This document shows positions 34,463 through 43,496 of a stretch of 64,000 nucleotides of DNA, in pieces (position 1 is the first letter of the stretch; every line of letters begins with the position of its first letter). The stretch spans positions 1 to 64,000 of the forward strand of contig CANREF010000001.1 in assembly GCA_947629575.1 (NCBI GenBank), read 5' to 3'. A model generated the notes under the pieces. That model saw only the letters and a list, made by a program, of their open reading frames with translations, was not told the DNA's origin and ran no database searches. A program made the translations under genes and the position numbers. Origin of the DNA: an uncultured Clostridia bacterium. GTDB lineage: Bacteria > Bacillota > Clostridia > Christensenellales > Borkfalkiaceae.

Positions 34463-34684
34463 ATGTACGGACAAAGAATCAAGGAACTGCGAGAAGAAAA
34501 GGGATTGACCCAAAAAGAACTCGGGGAACTGCTACAATGCACGCAGAGAACTGTGAGCCGCTATGAATTGGAACAGGTGGAACTTGGCGTAAAAACTTTG
34601 ATTTCCCTCTGTCATCTCTTCAAGGTGTCTGCGGATTATCTCCTCGGGTTGGAAGACGAGACGGGCGCGAAGATCTATCGGTAG
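34463..34684 (+). CDS. small XRE-family regulator, paralogue of 34165 gene
   Basis: MYGQRIKELREEKGLTQKELGELLQCTQRTVSRYEL; C-terminus near-identical to the upstream gene. Confidence 0.88.
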   Translation: MYGQRIKELREEKGLTQKELGELLQCTQRTVSRYELEQVELGVKTLISLCHLFKVSADYLLGLEDETGAKIYR

Positions 34685-34690
34685 GGCGAA

Positions 34691-35461
34691 ATGAAACTGC
34701 GCGAATATTGGGAGAAATTTCGCGGCGCGGTCGCCCGATACGACGAGACGCACAACTTCACCTGCGACGTGTGCGACCGCGAAGTCTTTGCGAACGAGCG
34801 GGTCTGCGCGTCCTGCATGAAGAGCCTTCCATGGAACAACAACGTCGTCTGCCCCCTGTGCGGCAGGAAGATCGGCGAACCGGGGATCTGCCTCGACTGT
34901 AAGGAAAAGCCGCTTTCGATCAAGAAGGCGCGCTCTTGTTTTGTCCATGAGGGGGAAGCGGCGCGGCTCGTCGTGCGCTTTAAGCGCGGACAGAAATATC
35001 TTTTCCGCACCCTTGCAGAGCTCATGCTCCCCCTTCTGAAGGAGGGATTCGGGGCGGCGGATGCGATCACCTTCGTCCCCATGACCGAGCGCGCAGAAAA
35101 GGAGCGCGGCTACAATCAATCCTTCCTGCTCGCGGAAGAGCTCGCAAAGCAAAGCGGGATAGAATTGCTCGCTCCCGCCGTCAAGCGGCGCGAGACGGCG
35201 GCACAGAAATTTCTCGGCAGAAAGGAGAGGGAGGAAAATCTCAAGGGCTGCTTCCACGTCAAGGAGCGTAAGCTCGTGCGCGGAAGAAAGCTCCTCATCA
35301 TCGACGACACCATGACTACGGGCGCAACGGCGGACGAGCTCTCCTCCGTTCTGCTGCGCGCAGGCGCTCGGGAGACCTATCTGCTCACCGTTACGAGCGT
35401 TCCCCGCAAGAACCCCTTCGGCGTATTGCCGGCCGAGCCGCCCGAGGGCAATGCGCCATGA
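34691..35461 (+). CDS. comF: ComF-family phosphoribosyltransferase
   Basis: CDVCDREVFANERVC..., CPLCGRKIGEPGICLDC, LLIIDDTMTTGATADEL. Confidence 0.85.
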   Translation: MKLREYWEKFRGAVARYDETHNFTCDVCDREVFANERVCASCMKSLPWNNNVVCPLCGRKIGEPGICLDCKEKPLSIKKARSCFVHEGEAARLVVRFKRGQKYLFRTLAELMLPLLKEGFGAADAITFVPMTERAEKERGYNQSFLLAEELAKQSGIELLAPAVKRRETAAQKFLGRKEREENLKGCFHVKERKLVRGRKLLIIDDTMTTGATADELSSVLLRAGARETYLLTVTSVPRKNPFGVLPAEPPEGNAP

Positions 35462-35469
35462 GAACCACG

Positions 35470-35490
35470 AGCCACCGCGCGGTGGCTTTT
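35470..35490 (+). terminator. intrinsic terminator
   Basis: AGCCACCGCGCGGTGGCTTTT. Confidence 0.65.
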
Positions 35491-35650
35491 CTTTGGTTTT
35501 TTCGGCATAAATAGGTCTGAAACGCCATAATGATAGAACAGTCTCCCTTTTGGAGGCCCATGGGCGGCGGATGTGACAAAAGACGTTCAAATCCCCTCTT
35601 TTTTCCCAAATTCCGCCATGTAAAATATTCTATCATAGAGAGGTAAGCAA

Positions 35651-36421
35651 ATGCGGGTCATCACCTTGAGGCTGAGATCGGTCGCGGCGGTATTCGGCGC
35701 GCTGCTGCTCGTACTGCTCGGCGCATTTTCCGCAAAGGCGGCGGGCGCGGAGGAAGTGTTTTGGAGCGGCGAACGTTCCCTGCCCATCTATGCCGTCGAG
35801 CGTGAGGACAACAAGATCGCGATCTCCTTCGACTGCGCATGGGGGGTCGAACACACCGACGCCATTCTCGAAAACCTCAAGAAAGCGAAGGTGCGCGCCA
35901 CCTTCTTCACGGTACAGTTCTGGGCGGAAAAATATCCAGAATATCTCAAAAAGATAGACGAAGAGGGGCACGAGGTCGGCACGCACAGCGCCACTCATTC
36001 CTACATGTCCCGCCAGAGCGAAACGGAGATAAGGGGGGAGCTCGAAACCTCGTCCGCAGCGATCACCGCGGTCACGGGGAAGCCCGTCACCCTCTTCCGC
36101 CCGCCCTACGGCGATTACGACAATCTGCTCATCGACACCGCGAATGCCATGGGGCTCTATCCCATTCAGTGGGACGTCGATTCCCTCGACTGGAAAGATC
36201 TGTCCGCCTCGGATATCGCCGCTCGCATCGTCGAACGGGTGAAGAGCGGTTCTATCATCTTATGCCACAACAACGGCTTGCATACGGCGGAAGCGCTGCC
36301 CGTCATCTTCGATACCCTGCATGCGCGCGGGTTCGAGTTCGTTCCGATCGGGGAGCTCATCTATAAGGAAAACTACACCATAGACAGTGCGGGAAGACAG
36401 CACGCAAATAACGCGGCATAG
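35651..36421 (+). CDS. polysaccharide deacetylase (PdaB-like)
   Basis: IAISFDCAWGVEHTDAILE, HEVGTHSATHSYM, LFRPPYGDYDN. Confidence 0.88.
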   Translation: MRVITLRLRSVAAVFGALLLVLLGAFSAKAAGAEEVFWSGERSLPIYAVEREDNKIAISFDCAWGVEHTDAILENLKKAKVRATFFTVQFWAEKYPEYLKKIDEEGHEVGTHSATHSYMSRQSETEIRGELETSSAAITAVTGKPVTLFRPPYGDYDNLLIDTANAMGLYPIQWDVDSLDWKDLSASDIAARIVERVKSGSIILCHNNGLHTAEALPVIFDTLHARGFEFVPIGELIYKENYTIDSAGRQHANNAA

Positions 36422-36466
36422 CGCCGCGCCAACCTCGGGAAATACTGTGGAGGTACAGAATAACAT

Positions 36467-37153
36467 ATGGACTACAATGCGGAAAAAAACAACAAGGTGT
36501 ATTTTACGGGAGAGATCGTGTCGGAAGCTACCTTTTCGCACGAGGTGTACGGCGAAGGATTTTACGAATTGTATGTCAAAGTGATGCGGCTCTCGGGTCA
36601 GGCGGATATCCTGCCCGTTACCATTTCCGAGCGCATCATCCACACCAACGACCTCAAGGTTGGGAGCACGATCTGCGCGCTCGGGCAATTCAGGAGCTAC
36701 AACAAACTCGAGGGAGGAAAATCGCGGCTCATGCTTACCGTATTTGTGCGGGAGCTCGTCGAAAACGTTCCCTCCCGCAATCCGAACAGCATCGTCCTCT
36801 CGGGGTATATCTGCAAGCCGCCCATTTATCGGACAACGCCCTTCAACCGCGAGATCGCCGACCTGCTCATCGCGGTCAACCGCGCCTATAACAAGTCGGA
36901 CTACATTCCCTGCATCGCATGGGGCAGAAACGCCCGCTTCGTGCAAAACCTCAAAGTGGGGGACAGGGTGGCGCTCTCGGGAAGGATCCAGAGCCGCGAA
37001 TATCAGAAAAAACTTTCGGAGACGGAGATCGTCACGATGACTGCCTACGAGGTGTCCATCTCCAAGCTCGCCGCCTTCGACGCGGGGGAGACCTTCGATT
37101 TAGACGGGGAATTCGATCTGTATGCCGCTCCGTCAGCGCAGGGAGAATCGTAA
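36467..37153 (+). CDS. SSB-like protein with two OB-fold regions
   Basis: NNKVYFTGEIVSEATFSHEVYGEGFYELYVKV..., NSIVLSGYICKPPIYRTTPFNREIADLLIAVNR. Confidence 0.8.
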   Translation: MDYNAEKNNKVYFTGEIVSEATFSHEVYGEGFYELYVKVMRLSGQADILPVTISERIIHTNDLKVGSTICALGQFRSYNKLEGGKSRLMLTVFVRELVENVPSRNPNSIVLSGYICKPPIYRTTPFNREIADLLIAVNRAYNKSDYIPCIAWGRNARFVQNLKVGDRVALSGRIQSREYQKKLSETEIVTMTAYEVSISKLAAFDAGETFDLDGEFDLYAAPSAQGES

Positions 37154-37167
37154 ATTTCGATTTTGAT

Positions 37168-37198
37168 AAAAAAGCAACGGTTTCCCGTTGCTTTTTTT
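37168..37198 (+). terminator. intrinsic terminator
   Basis: AAAAAGCAACGGtttcCCGTTGCTTTTTTT. Confidence 0.85.
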
Positions 37199-37259
37199 GA
37201 GTGAGCAGAAAGGGGGAGGGAAGGCTTCCTCCAAGCGTGGGGAAATTTTTGCGGAGAGA

Positions 37260-37288
37260 TTGACAAAACCCGCTTGGGCGTGTACAAT
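37260..37288 (+). promoter_or_regulatory. sigma-A promoter, predicted leaderless transcript
   Basis: TTGACA-N17-TACAAT, ATG 9 nt after the -10 end. Confidence 0.65.
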
Positions 37289-37296
37289 GTTAAACG

Positions 37297-38094
37297 ATGG
37301 GACGCACAAAAAAACGCACAAAATACGAACAGCGCGAAAAGATACAGGCCATTCTCGAACGCCGCCGCCGCTTCGACTATGACTATATTCCCTATATCGG
37401 GCACTGGACCGCGCCTGACGGGAACTATCAATACCGTCTTCGCGGAAAGGACAGATTTTGGGAACTCTTTTGGCGGACCGTTATGTTCCTGTTCGGGTGG
37501 ATACTCATCGGCGTTTGCTTTGGGGCGCGGGTGAAGGGCAGAAAAAATCTGCGGGCGATCAAGGGAATGGGCGCCGTCTGCGTGTGCAACCACATCAACT
37601 ATCTCGATACCCTCTTTGTCCGCCAAGCCGTGGGGCACTATCGCTCCTATCATACCATGGGCCCTAAGAACAACAAGAAGGGGTTCGGCGGCTGGGTGAT
37701 GCGGCACGGCGGGATGCTCACCTTCAGCCCCGACCGTGCGGCGGCAAGGAATCTCAATGCGGAGATCGAGCGGCTGCTCAAAAAGGGGAAGATCGTCAAT
37801 TTTTATGCCGAACAGGCGATGTGGGGGAATTATCAGAAGCCCCGCCCCATGAAGGACGGCGCGTTCCACTATGCGCTCAAACACGACGTTCCCGTCCTGC
37901 CCATCTTCTGCACTTTCAAGAAGACGAAGAAGGGGCACATCCGCAGACTGCGCATCAATATCCTGCCCGCCGTGTTCGCTCGGAAGGAGCTCTCCCGTCG
38001 CGAAAAGCTCACGCAGATGAAGGCGGCGGCGGAGCGGGAGTGGCGGGAGTGCTATGAAAGCGCATACGGCGTCCCGCTCGAATATCTCGGTTGA
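37297..38094 (+). CDS. 1-acyl-sn-glycerol-3-phosphate acyltransferase-like protein (PlsC)
   Basis: VCNHINYLDTLFV (HX4D-type) and FYAEQAMWG. Confidence 0.78.
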   Translation: MGRTKKRTKYEQREKIQAILERRRRFDYDYIPYIGHWTAPDGNYQYRLRGKDRFWELFWRTVMFLFGWILIGVCFGARVKGRKNLRAIKGMGAVCVCNHINYLDTLFVRQAVGHYRSYHTMGPKNNKKGFGGWVMRHGGMLTFSPDRAAARNLNAEIERLLKKGKIVNFYAEQAMWGNYQKPRPMKDGAFHYALKHDVPVLPIFCTFKKTKKGHIRRLRINILPAVFARKELSRREKLTQMKAAAEREWRECYESAYGVPLEYLG

Positions 38095-38100
38095 ATAAAG

Positions 38101-38136
38101 AAAGCGCCGCCGCGGCATAGCCGCGGCGGCGCTTTT
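38101..38136. terminator. bidirectional terminator between convergent genes
   Basis: AAAGCGCCGCCGCGGcatagCCGCGGCGGCGCTTTT. Confidence 0.8.
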
Positions 38137-38148
38137 CCGTTTATTTCG

Positions 38149-39480
38149 TTATTCCGCTTCCCCGTTTCCTTCGCCCTTCGCCCCGTCTGCGGAGGCGGGA
38201 GCGTCGTAGTGGATGCGCTCGGTCTGTTTCCATGCGGTGTCCTTGTTCTTCCGCACATTCATGCGGCTCGTGAGAAAGAGCGGGATATATTCGAGCAAAT
38301 AGAAGGGATTGAACAGCAGCATCGCGAATTTTTCTCCCCCCGAGAGGGCGCGGAAGGCGTCGATGTCCGTACACATTGCCAGCACGCCGAACAGGAACAG
38401 CATGGTATACATGATCCAGAAGGGCATAAAGATGAGCAGCCAGCTCGCGTAAAACCAGTTGAAATCGCGGTGGAGCGCATAATAGGGAGCGAGCCCGACC
38501 CCCGCGAGCATGGTGAGGATAGTTACCGCGGCAAAGATGAGAAGGGGGACAACGCCGAAGAAATATTCCCGTTCGCCGCTCGTGAGCTTCCCGCGCGCCT
38601 TTGCCTGTTTTTTGATCTCCTCCTTGTACTTCTTATCGCACTGCGAATAGCCCATGAGCCACCTCTCGCGGCGGGTGTAGTTTTCCCTGTGTCCGAGCGC
38701 TTCCTCCGTGTGGATGATGGCGTAGGGATAGAACATCGAAGTAAAGCCGTGCAGAAGGCTGTCGAGCTTGAGTTCGTAGTCCTCGGTGAGGGTACGATAG
38801 GGCCAGCCGCCGATCTCGTCGATGACCCGACGGCGCACCATCATTCCCTGTCCGCAGAGATTGAGCGGGATGGATTTTTGCATACGGTATAAATTTCCGA
38901 GGTCGTCGATCATCGGCCACGTGAGGGTGGAACAGTTGGAAAACAGCGAACGGTCCTTCTTTTTGCCGAGATAATTCTTGGCGAACTTGCGCGTGAGATA
39001 GATATCATAGGGGTGTTCGAGCGCGTTGTTCAGTTCGCGGAGATAATCGGGCGCGAGTACGGCGTCGGCGTCCACGATCACAAACGCGTCGTAAGTTTGG
39101 CGCTCCTCTTCGGGAAGAGCCTTGAAATAGCCGTCGAGGGCGTCGCCCTTGCAGCGCTGTTCGGGAACGACGAAAACCTTCGCTCCGAGCTCTTCCGCGA
39201 GCGCGACGGTCGGGTCGTCGGGGTCTTTCACAATGACGTTGACGGTGTAGAATGCGCGGTCGTAGGTCTGCTTTTTCAGGGACGCAAAGAGGTCGCCGAT
39301 GATCTCGCTCTCGTTGCGGGCGGGGATCAGAACGGAGATCTTCCGCTTTTTTAAGGCGCGCTTATAGGGCGGTTTTTTGAACCCGTATCGAAATCCGAAG
39401 ATCTTCGGCAGGTATAACAGCACCGCGAATGTGGCAAATGCGCCGTACAATATGAGCAAAAAGCGGATCAAGGCATTCAT
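38149..39480 (-). CDS. family 2 glycosyltransferase, membrane-anchored
   Basis: ISVLIPARNESEIIGDLFASLKKQ, VIVDADAVLAPDYL, RTLTEDYELKLD, C-terminal TM segments. Confidence 0.88.
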   Translation of the reverse strand: MNALIRFLLILYGAFATFAVLLYLPKIFGFRYGFKKPPYKRALKKRKISVLIPARNESEIIGDLFASLKKQTYDRAFYTVNVIVKDPDDPTVALAEELGAKVFVVPEQRCKGDALDGYFKALPEEERQTYDAFVIVDADAVLAPDYLRELNNALEHPYDIYLTRKFAKNYLGKKKDRSLFSNCSTLTWPMIDDLGNLYRMQKSIPLNLCGQGMMVRRRVIDEIGGWPYRTLTEDYELKLDSLLHGFTSMFYPYAIIHTEEALGHRENYTRRERWLMGYSQCDKKYKEEIKKQAKARGKLTSGEREYFFGVVPLLIFAAVTILTMLAGVGLAPYYALHRDFNWFYASWLLIFMPFWIMYTMLFLFGVLAMCTDIDAFRALSGGEKFAMLLFNPFYLLEYIPLFLTSRMNVRKNKDTAWKQTERIHYDAPASADGAKGEGNGEAE

Positions 39481-39567
39481 TATCGGTATTATAGTCCATT
39501 GAAAAAGGTTTGTCAAGAATATCATAGGTTTTTATGACAAATTTATTCTTGGCTCTCCAATAAAAAA

Positions 39568-39590
39568 GCGGGCGGCTTTTTGCCGCCCGC
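39568..39590 (-). terminator. terminator-like hairpin after glycyl-tRNA synthetase
   Basis: GCGGGCGGCtttttGCCGCCCGC; minus-strand T tract follows. Confidence 0.7.
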
Positions 39591-39596
39591 GTATTT

Positions 39597-40967
39597 TCAG
39601 AAGTGTATCTTTTCTTCGAGGAAGGGAACGAGCTCTTCCGCGGAGATGCGGATCTGTTCCATGCTGTCCCTATCGCGCACCGTCACCGTGCCGTTTTCCA
39701 AAGTGTCGAAGTCGATGGTGACGCAGTAGGGAGTGCCGATTTCGTCCTGACGGCGATACCTCTTTCCGATAGAGCCCGCCTCGTCGTAGATGACCGCAAA
39801 GTGTTTTTTGAGGACCGCAAGGATCTCCTTCGCCTTTTCGGAGAGATTCTTCTGAAGGGGCAGGACCGCAGCCTTGTATGCCGCGATCGCGGGGTGGAAA
39901 TGTAACACGTTGCGCGTTTCGCCGCCCTCGAGGGTCTCCTCGTCGTATGCCTCGGACAGCACTGCGAGCATCAGGCGATCCGCGCCGATGGAGTATTCGA
40001 TGACGTAGGGGATGAACTTGCTCCCGTCGAAGGGGTCGACATAGAGAAGGGATTTGCCCGAATATTCCTGATGGCGGGAAAGGTCGTAGTCGGTACGGTT
40101 GTGGATGCCGTTGAGTTCCTGCCAGCCCATGGGGTAGAGGTATTGGATGTCGCACGCCTGTTTTGCGTAGTGGGCGAGTTTTTCGTGGTCGTGGAAGCGG
40201 AGATGTTCGGGAGCAAAGCCGAGGTCGATGAGGAATTGCCGCGCCTTTTGCTTGAATTCCTCATAGAACTGCCCGTCCGTGCCCTCTTTGCAGAACCACT
40301 GGTGCTCCATCTGTTCGAATTCTATTGTGCGGAAAATAAAGTTCCCCGGAGTGATCTCGTTGCGGAACGCCTTGCCGATCTGCGCGATCCCGAAGGGGAC
40401 TTTCGCGCGCATACTGCGCTGGACGTTCCCGAAGTTGACGAACTCCCCCTGCGCCGTCTCGGGGCGGAGATAGATCTTGTTCTGGCTCTCGTCGGTCACG
40501 CCGCGGGAAGTTTCGAACATGAGGTTGAAGGTGCGGATGTTCGTCCAGTTGAAATTCCCGCACACGGGGCAGTTGACGTGATGTTCGTTGATATACTGCT
40601 CCATTTCCTCATTGGTCATGAGGTCGGTATCGACCGCGCCCTTGGAATGCGCCTCGATGAGGTTATCCGCCCGATGCCGCGTCTTGCACGACTTACAGTC
40701 CATCTTGGGGTCGGAGAAGGACGTCGTGTGCCCGCTCGCCTCCCACACGCGGGAATTCATGAGAATGGCGGCGTCCACGCCGAAGGTATTGTCGCTCTCC
40801 TGCACGAAGCGTTTCCACCAAGCCCGCTTGATGTTGTTTTTGATCTCTACGCCGACGGGGCCGTAATCCCACGTATTGCCCATGCCGCCGTAGATCTCGC
40901 TTCCCGGGAAAATGATGCCCCGCGCCTTGCACAGCGCTACAAGTTTTTCCATCGTCACATTTGCCAT
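39597..40967 (-). CDS. glyS: glycyl-tRNA synthetase, single-chain (eukaryote/archaea-type) form
   Basis: GIIFPGSEIYGGMGNTWDYGPVGVEIKNNIKRAWW, RPETAQGEFVNFGNV. Confidence 0.95.
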   Translation of the reverse strand: MANVTMEKLVALCKARGIIFPGSEIYGGMGNTWDYGPVGVEIKNNIKRAWWKRFVQESDNTFGVDAAILMNSRVWEASGHTTSFSDPKMDCKSCKTRHRADNLIEAHSKGAVDTDLMTNEEMEQYINEHHVNCPVCGNFNWTNIRTFNLMFETSRGVTDESQNKIYLRPETAQGEFVNFGNVQRSMRAKVPFGIAQIGKAFRNEITPGNFIFRTIEFEQMEHQWFCKEGTDGQFYEEFKQKARQFLIDLGFAPEHLRFHDHEKLAHYAKQACDIQYLYPMGWQELNGIHNRTDYDLSRHQEYSGKSLLYVDPFDGSKFIPYVIEYSIGADRLMLAVLSEAYDEETLEGGETRNVLHFHPAIAAYKAAVLPLQKNLSEKAKEILAVLKKHFAVIYDEAGSIGKRYRRQDEIGTPYCVTIDFDTLENGTVTVRDRDSMEQIRISAEELVPFLEEKIHF

Positions 40968-41004
40968 ATGATACTCCTTGTCATAAAAAAGTTATAACGT
41001 TCGC

Positions 41005-41850
41005 TTAAATTTGCAACCGCTCGAACATGAGCGGGGCGATAAGTCCCGCCGTGAAGGCGATCAAAAACCATTTCAGAAGGGAAAACGCCGTTCCCTCGGG
41101 AAGGAACAGGCAGAACACATAGGCCGTTCCGATGAGCGCAACGCCCACCACGATACGCCAATATCTGCGGGGGAAGGAGGAGGTGTGTTCGGGAATGCAG
41201 AGGTGCGCCGCGGAGAGGGAGACCGCCGCGCCCGCCAAGAGCCCTGCGGATTGGATAAAGTCGTGCTCGGCGTTGGGCAGGGCGCAGGGAAGAAGAAAGA
41301 GCGCCGCCAAAACGAGCAGGATGAGATAGCGATAGCGGTAGGCATAGCGGAACACCGTCCACCAAAAGAGCACGACGGTGAGCGCAAGGACGAGCGCGGT
41401 GAGCACATCGCTCGGATAGTGCGCGCCGAAATAGAGGCGGGACAGCATCACGACGAGCACGAGCGTTCCCGAAGCGATCCATGCGGCTACGCGCCTTAAC
41501 ACGCTCGCCACGTCGAACAGAAAACTTCCCGAAGATTGGGTGTGCCCGCTCGGGAAAGAGGCGTTCGGGTCGAGGGAATCGGCATAGAAGGGGGGCTCGC
41601 GATATTCTACAACGCCCTTGATAAAGGGACGGGGGCGGTGAACGAGAAATTTCAGCAGCGCGTTGAGGGGGAAGGAGGTGAGCGCGGTCATGATGATCCG
41701 CTCTCCCGCCCGTTTGGGCGCGAGCCAAAATACGAGGATCGCCACAGCACCCACGATCATCGCTTCGCCGAGCATGGAGAAGAGCCCGAAGAAGCAATCG
41801 AGGAAGGGACAGCGTATCCCTTCAAAGAATTTCAGTATCGCCGCTTCCAT
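41005..41850 (-). CDS. PAP2-family phosphatase
   Basis: KFLVHRPRP, FPSGHTQSSGSF, LSRLYFGAHYPSDVLTAL. Confidence 0.9.
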   Translation of the reverse strand: MEAAILKFFEGIRCPFLDCFFGLFSMLGEAMIVGAVAILVFWLAPKRAGERIIMTALTSFPLNALLKFLVHRPRPFIKGVVEYREPPFYADSLDPNASFPSGHTQSSGSFLFDVASVLRRVAAWIASGTLVLVVMLSRLYFGAHYPSDVLTALVLALTVVLFWWTVFRYAYRYRYLILLVLAALFLLPCALPNAEHDFIQSAGLLAGAAVSLSAAHLCIPEHTSSFPRRYWRIVVGVALIGTAYVFCLFLPEGTAFSLLKWFLIAFTAGLIAPLMFERLQI

Positions 41851-41916
41851 ACTTCTTTATTATACCACGCTTTTGGGGAAATAGCAAGAAAAAACCGCCC
41901 GCATAAGGGACGGCGT

Positions 41917-42117
41917 TCAAATATCGCGTCCGACAAGATCGTCGAGCGTGACATCGAAAAAATCGGCAAGCGCGATGAGCTGCGAAAGAGAGGGCTCGCT
42001 GTATCCCGTCTCCCAGTGCGATACCGTTTTTACACTGATCTTCAAAAGATCGGCGAGCTGTTGCTGCCCCAAGCCGCGCATGGTACGCAATCCCCGCAAG
42101 GTTTCTCCAAACTTCAT
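41917..42117 (-). CDS. small XRE-family regulator
   Basis: MKFGETLRGLRTMRGLGQQQLADLLKISVKTVSHWETGYSEPS. Confidence 0.87.
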   Translation of the reverse strand: MKFGETLRGLRTMRGLGQQQLADLLKISVKTVSHWETGYSEPSLSQLIALADFFDVTLDDLVGRDI

Positions 42118-42131
42118 ATAAATAAAATGTA

Positions 42132-42180
42132 TCAAAATCTGAGAAAAACGCTTGACTTTCTCAAAATCTGAGAGTATGCT
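42132..42180 (+). promoter_or_regulatory. lipoprotein promoter with two direct operator repeats
   Basis: TTGACT-N17-TATGCT; TCAAAATCTGAGA at 42132 and 42161. Confidence 0.6.
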
Positions 42181-42204
42181 AAAAGAAAAAACGGAGGAGT
42201 AAAT

Positions 42205-43014
42205 ATGAAAAAAACAATTTTGGCAATGCTGCTTGCGGGAGCGCTCGTGTGCGGCGCATGCGTCGGCTGCGGTGAGAGCGGCGGAACACAGCAGGGAGAA
42301 TCTCACACCCATACGTTCTCGGACGGTTGGTCGAGCGACGGGGAATACCATTGGCACGAGGCTCTTTGCGGACATGCGGACGCCGTAACAAAGGAAGCCC
42401 ACTCCTTTACGGACGGGGAATGTACCGTCTGCCACTATTTCAAAATCGATAAGGAGACGGACGCCGCCGCGATCGTCTCCGACAAGCTCACCGAAGAGGA
42501 GTGGAAGGGAGCTTTTTCGGAAGAACTTTTTGAAAACTTTATGCTATTTTCCAAGGATGGCGAGCAGGAGAGCGACTGGGCGTTTGCCGGAATGAATTTT
42601 CGGTTCGCTCCTTCGGAGCAAGGCATGGGGAACGTTGCGATCGGCATATATGCGGAAGAGAAACTCGAATATTACGAAACGGACGAATATGGAAAATGGC
42701 AGCACATGACATTTCAAAAAGGGGAAGATCATTATGAGTCAATGCAAGGCGTATTCGGTTATGTAGAAGAAATCCGTTCGCTGATCCGCTTCTTAAAAGA
42801 AAAGTTTACGCAGGCCGTATTCGATGAAACGCTCGGGGCGTATCTGTTCACCGAAACGGACGCGGCAAGCGGCATTTTTGCAGGTCAAGATCTCGCGTTC
42901 AAATTCAAAAACGGGAGACTGTGCGGGCTCAGCGTGGGCGTGGAAGGAGTTTATCAATTCAGCGTCGTCTACGGCTACGGCGAGGCGGAAATTGCCCCGC
43001 CCGCGTCATGCTGA
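42205..43014 (+). CDS. secreted lipoprotein with His/Cys-rich N-terminal module
   Basis: Lipobox VCGACVGC; HTHTFSDGWSSDGEYHWHEALCGHADAVTKEAHSFTDGECTVCHYF. Confidence 0.8.
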   Translation: MKKTILAMLLAGALVCGACVGCGESGGTQQGESHTHTFSDGWSSDGEYHWHEALCGHADAVTKEAHSFTDGECTVCHYFKIDKETDAAAIVSDKLTEEEWKGAFSEELFENFMLFSKDGEQESDWAFAGMNFRFAPSEQGMGNVAIGIYAEEKLEYYETDEYGKWQHMTFQKGEDHYESMQGVFGYVEEIRSLIRFLKEKFTQAVFDETLGAYLFTETDAASGIFAGQDLAFKFKNGRLCGLSVGVEGVYQFSVVYGYGEAEIAPPASC

Positions 43015-43167
43015 GCCGAAAAGTATTTACGCAGTTCGTGGTAGCAAGTCCGCGAAGGCATCTTGGTACGTTTGGGTGTGGTTTTAAGCGTACTTGGATG
43101 TAGCAAGATTCCCTCGGGGAATTGCCATGTCGAACTTCGTAATTTCCGTTACGGCTCGGAATGACGC
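43003..43167. repeat. fold-back intergenic element overlapping the lipoprotein stop codon
   Basis: GCGTCATGCTGAGCCG ... CTCGGAATGACGC. Confidence 0.7.
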
Positions 43168-43179
43168 ACCGTCACCCAT

Positions 43180-43375
43180 GGTGGTAGGTGCCCTTGCTGC
43201 CCCTTTTAGGGGAAGTCCCCGAGTGTTAGCGAGGGGGAAAGGGTTTCTGAAACCCCTCAGTCTCGGCTAACGCCTCGACAGCTCCCCTGCAAGGGGCGCC
43301 GAGGGCTTAATTACGTCACCCCGAGCGAAGTCCTGTGTCCACCCCACTGCCCCCTCCCACGGAGGGGGTTTTCCT
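43180..43375. repeat. intergenic hairpin repeats
   Basis: CCCCTCAGTCTCGGCTAACGCCTCGACAGCTCCCCTGCAAGGGGCGCC. Confidence 0.7.
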
Positions 43376-43496
43376 TGTCCTTATGAAACGGCGGGATTTT
43401 TTTTGTTTTCCCCGTTCAAATGCTATCGTTTTTTGCGCAAACGTGGTATAATACAGCTTGAAAATTCAAGCGGGCGGTCATACAAGGAGAATCACT

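Noticed and set aside
35570-35620. tRNA-like T-arm motif GTTCAAATCCCC
   Set aside because: Flanking bases do not pair as a T-stem and no D/anticodon/acceptor stems fit.
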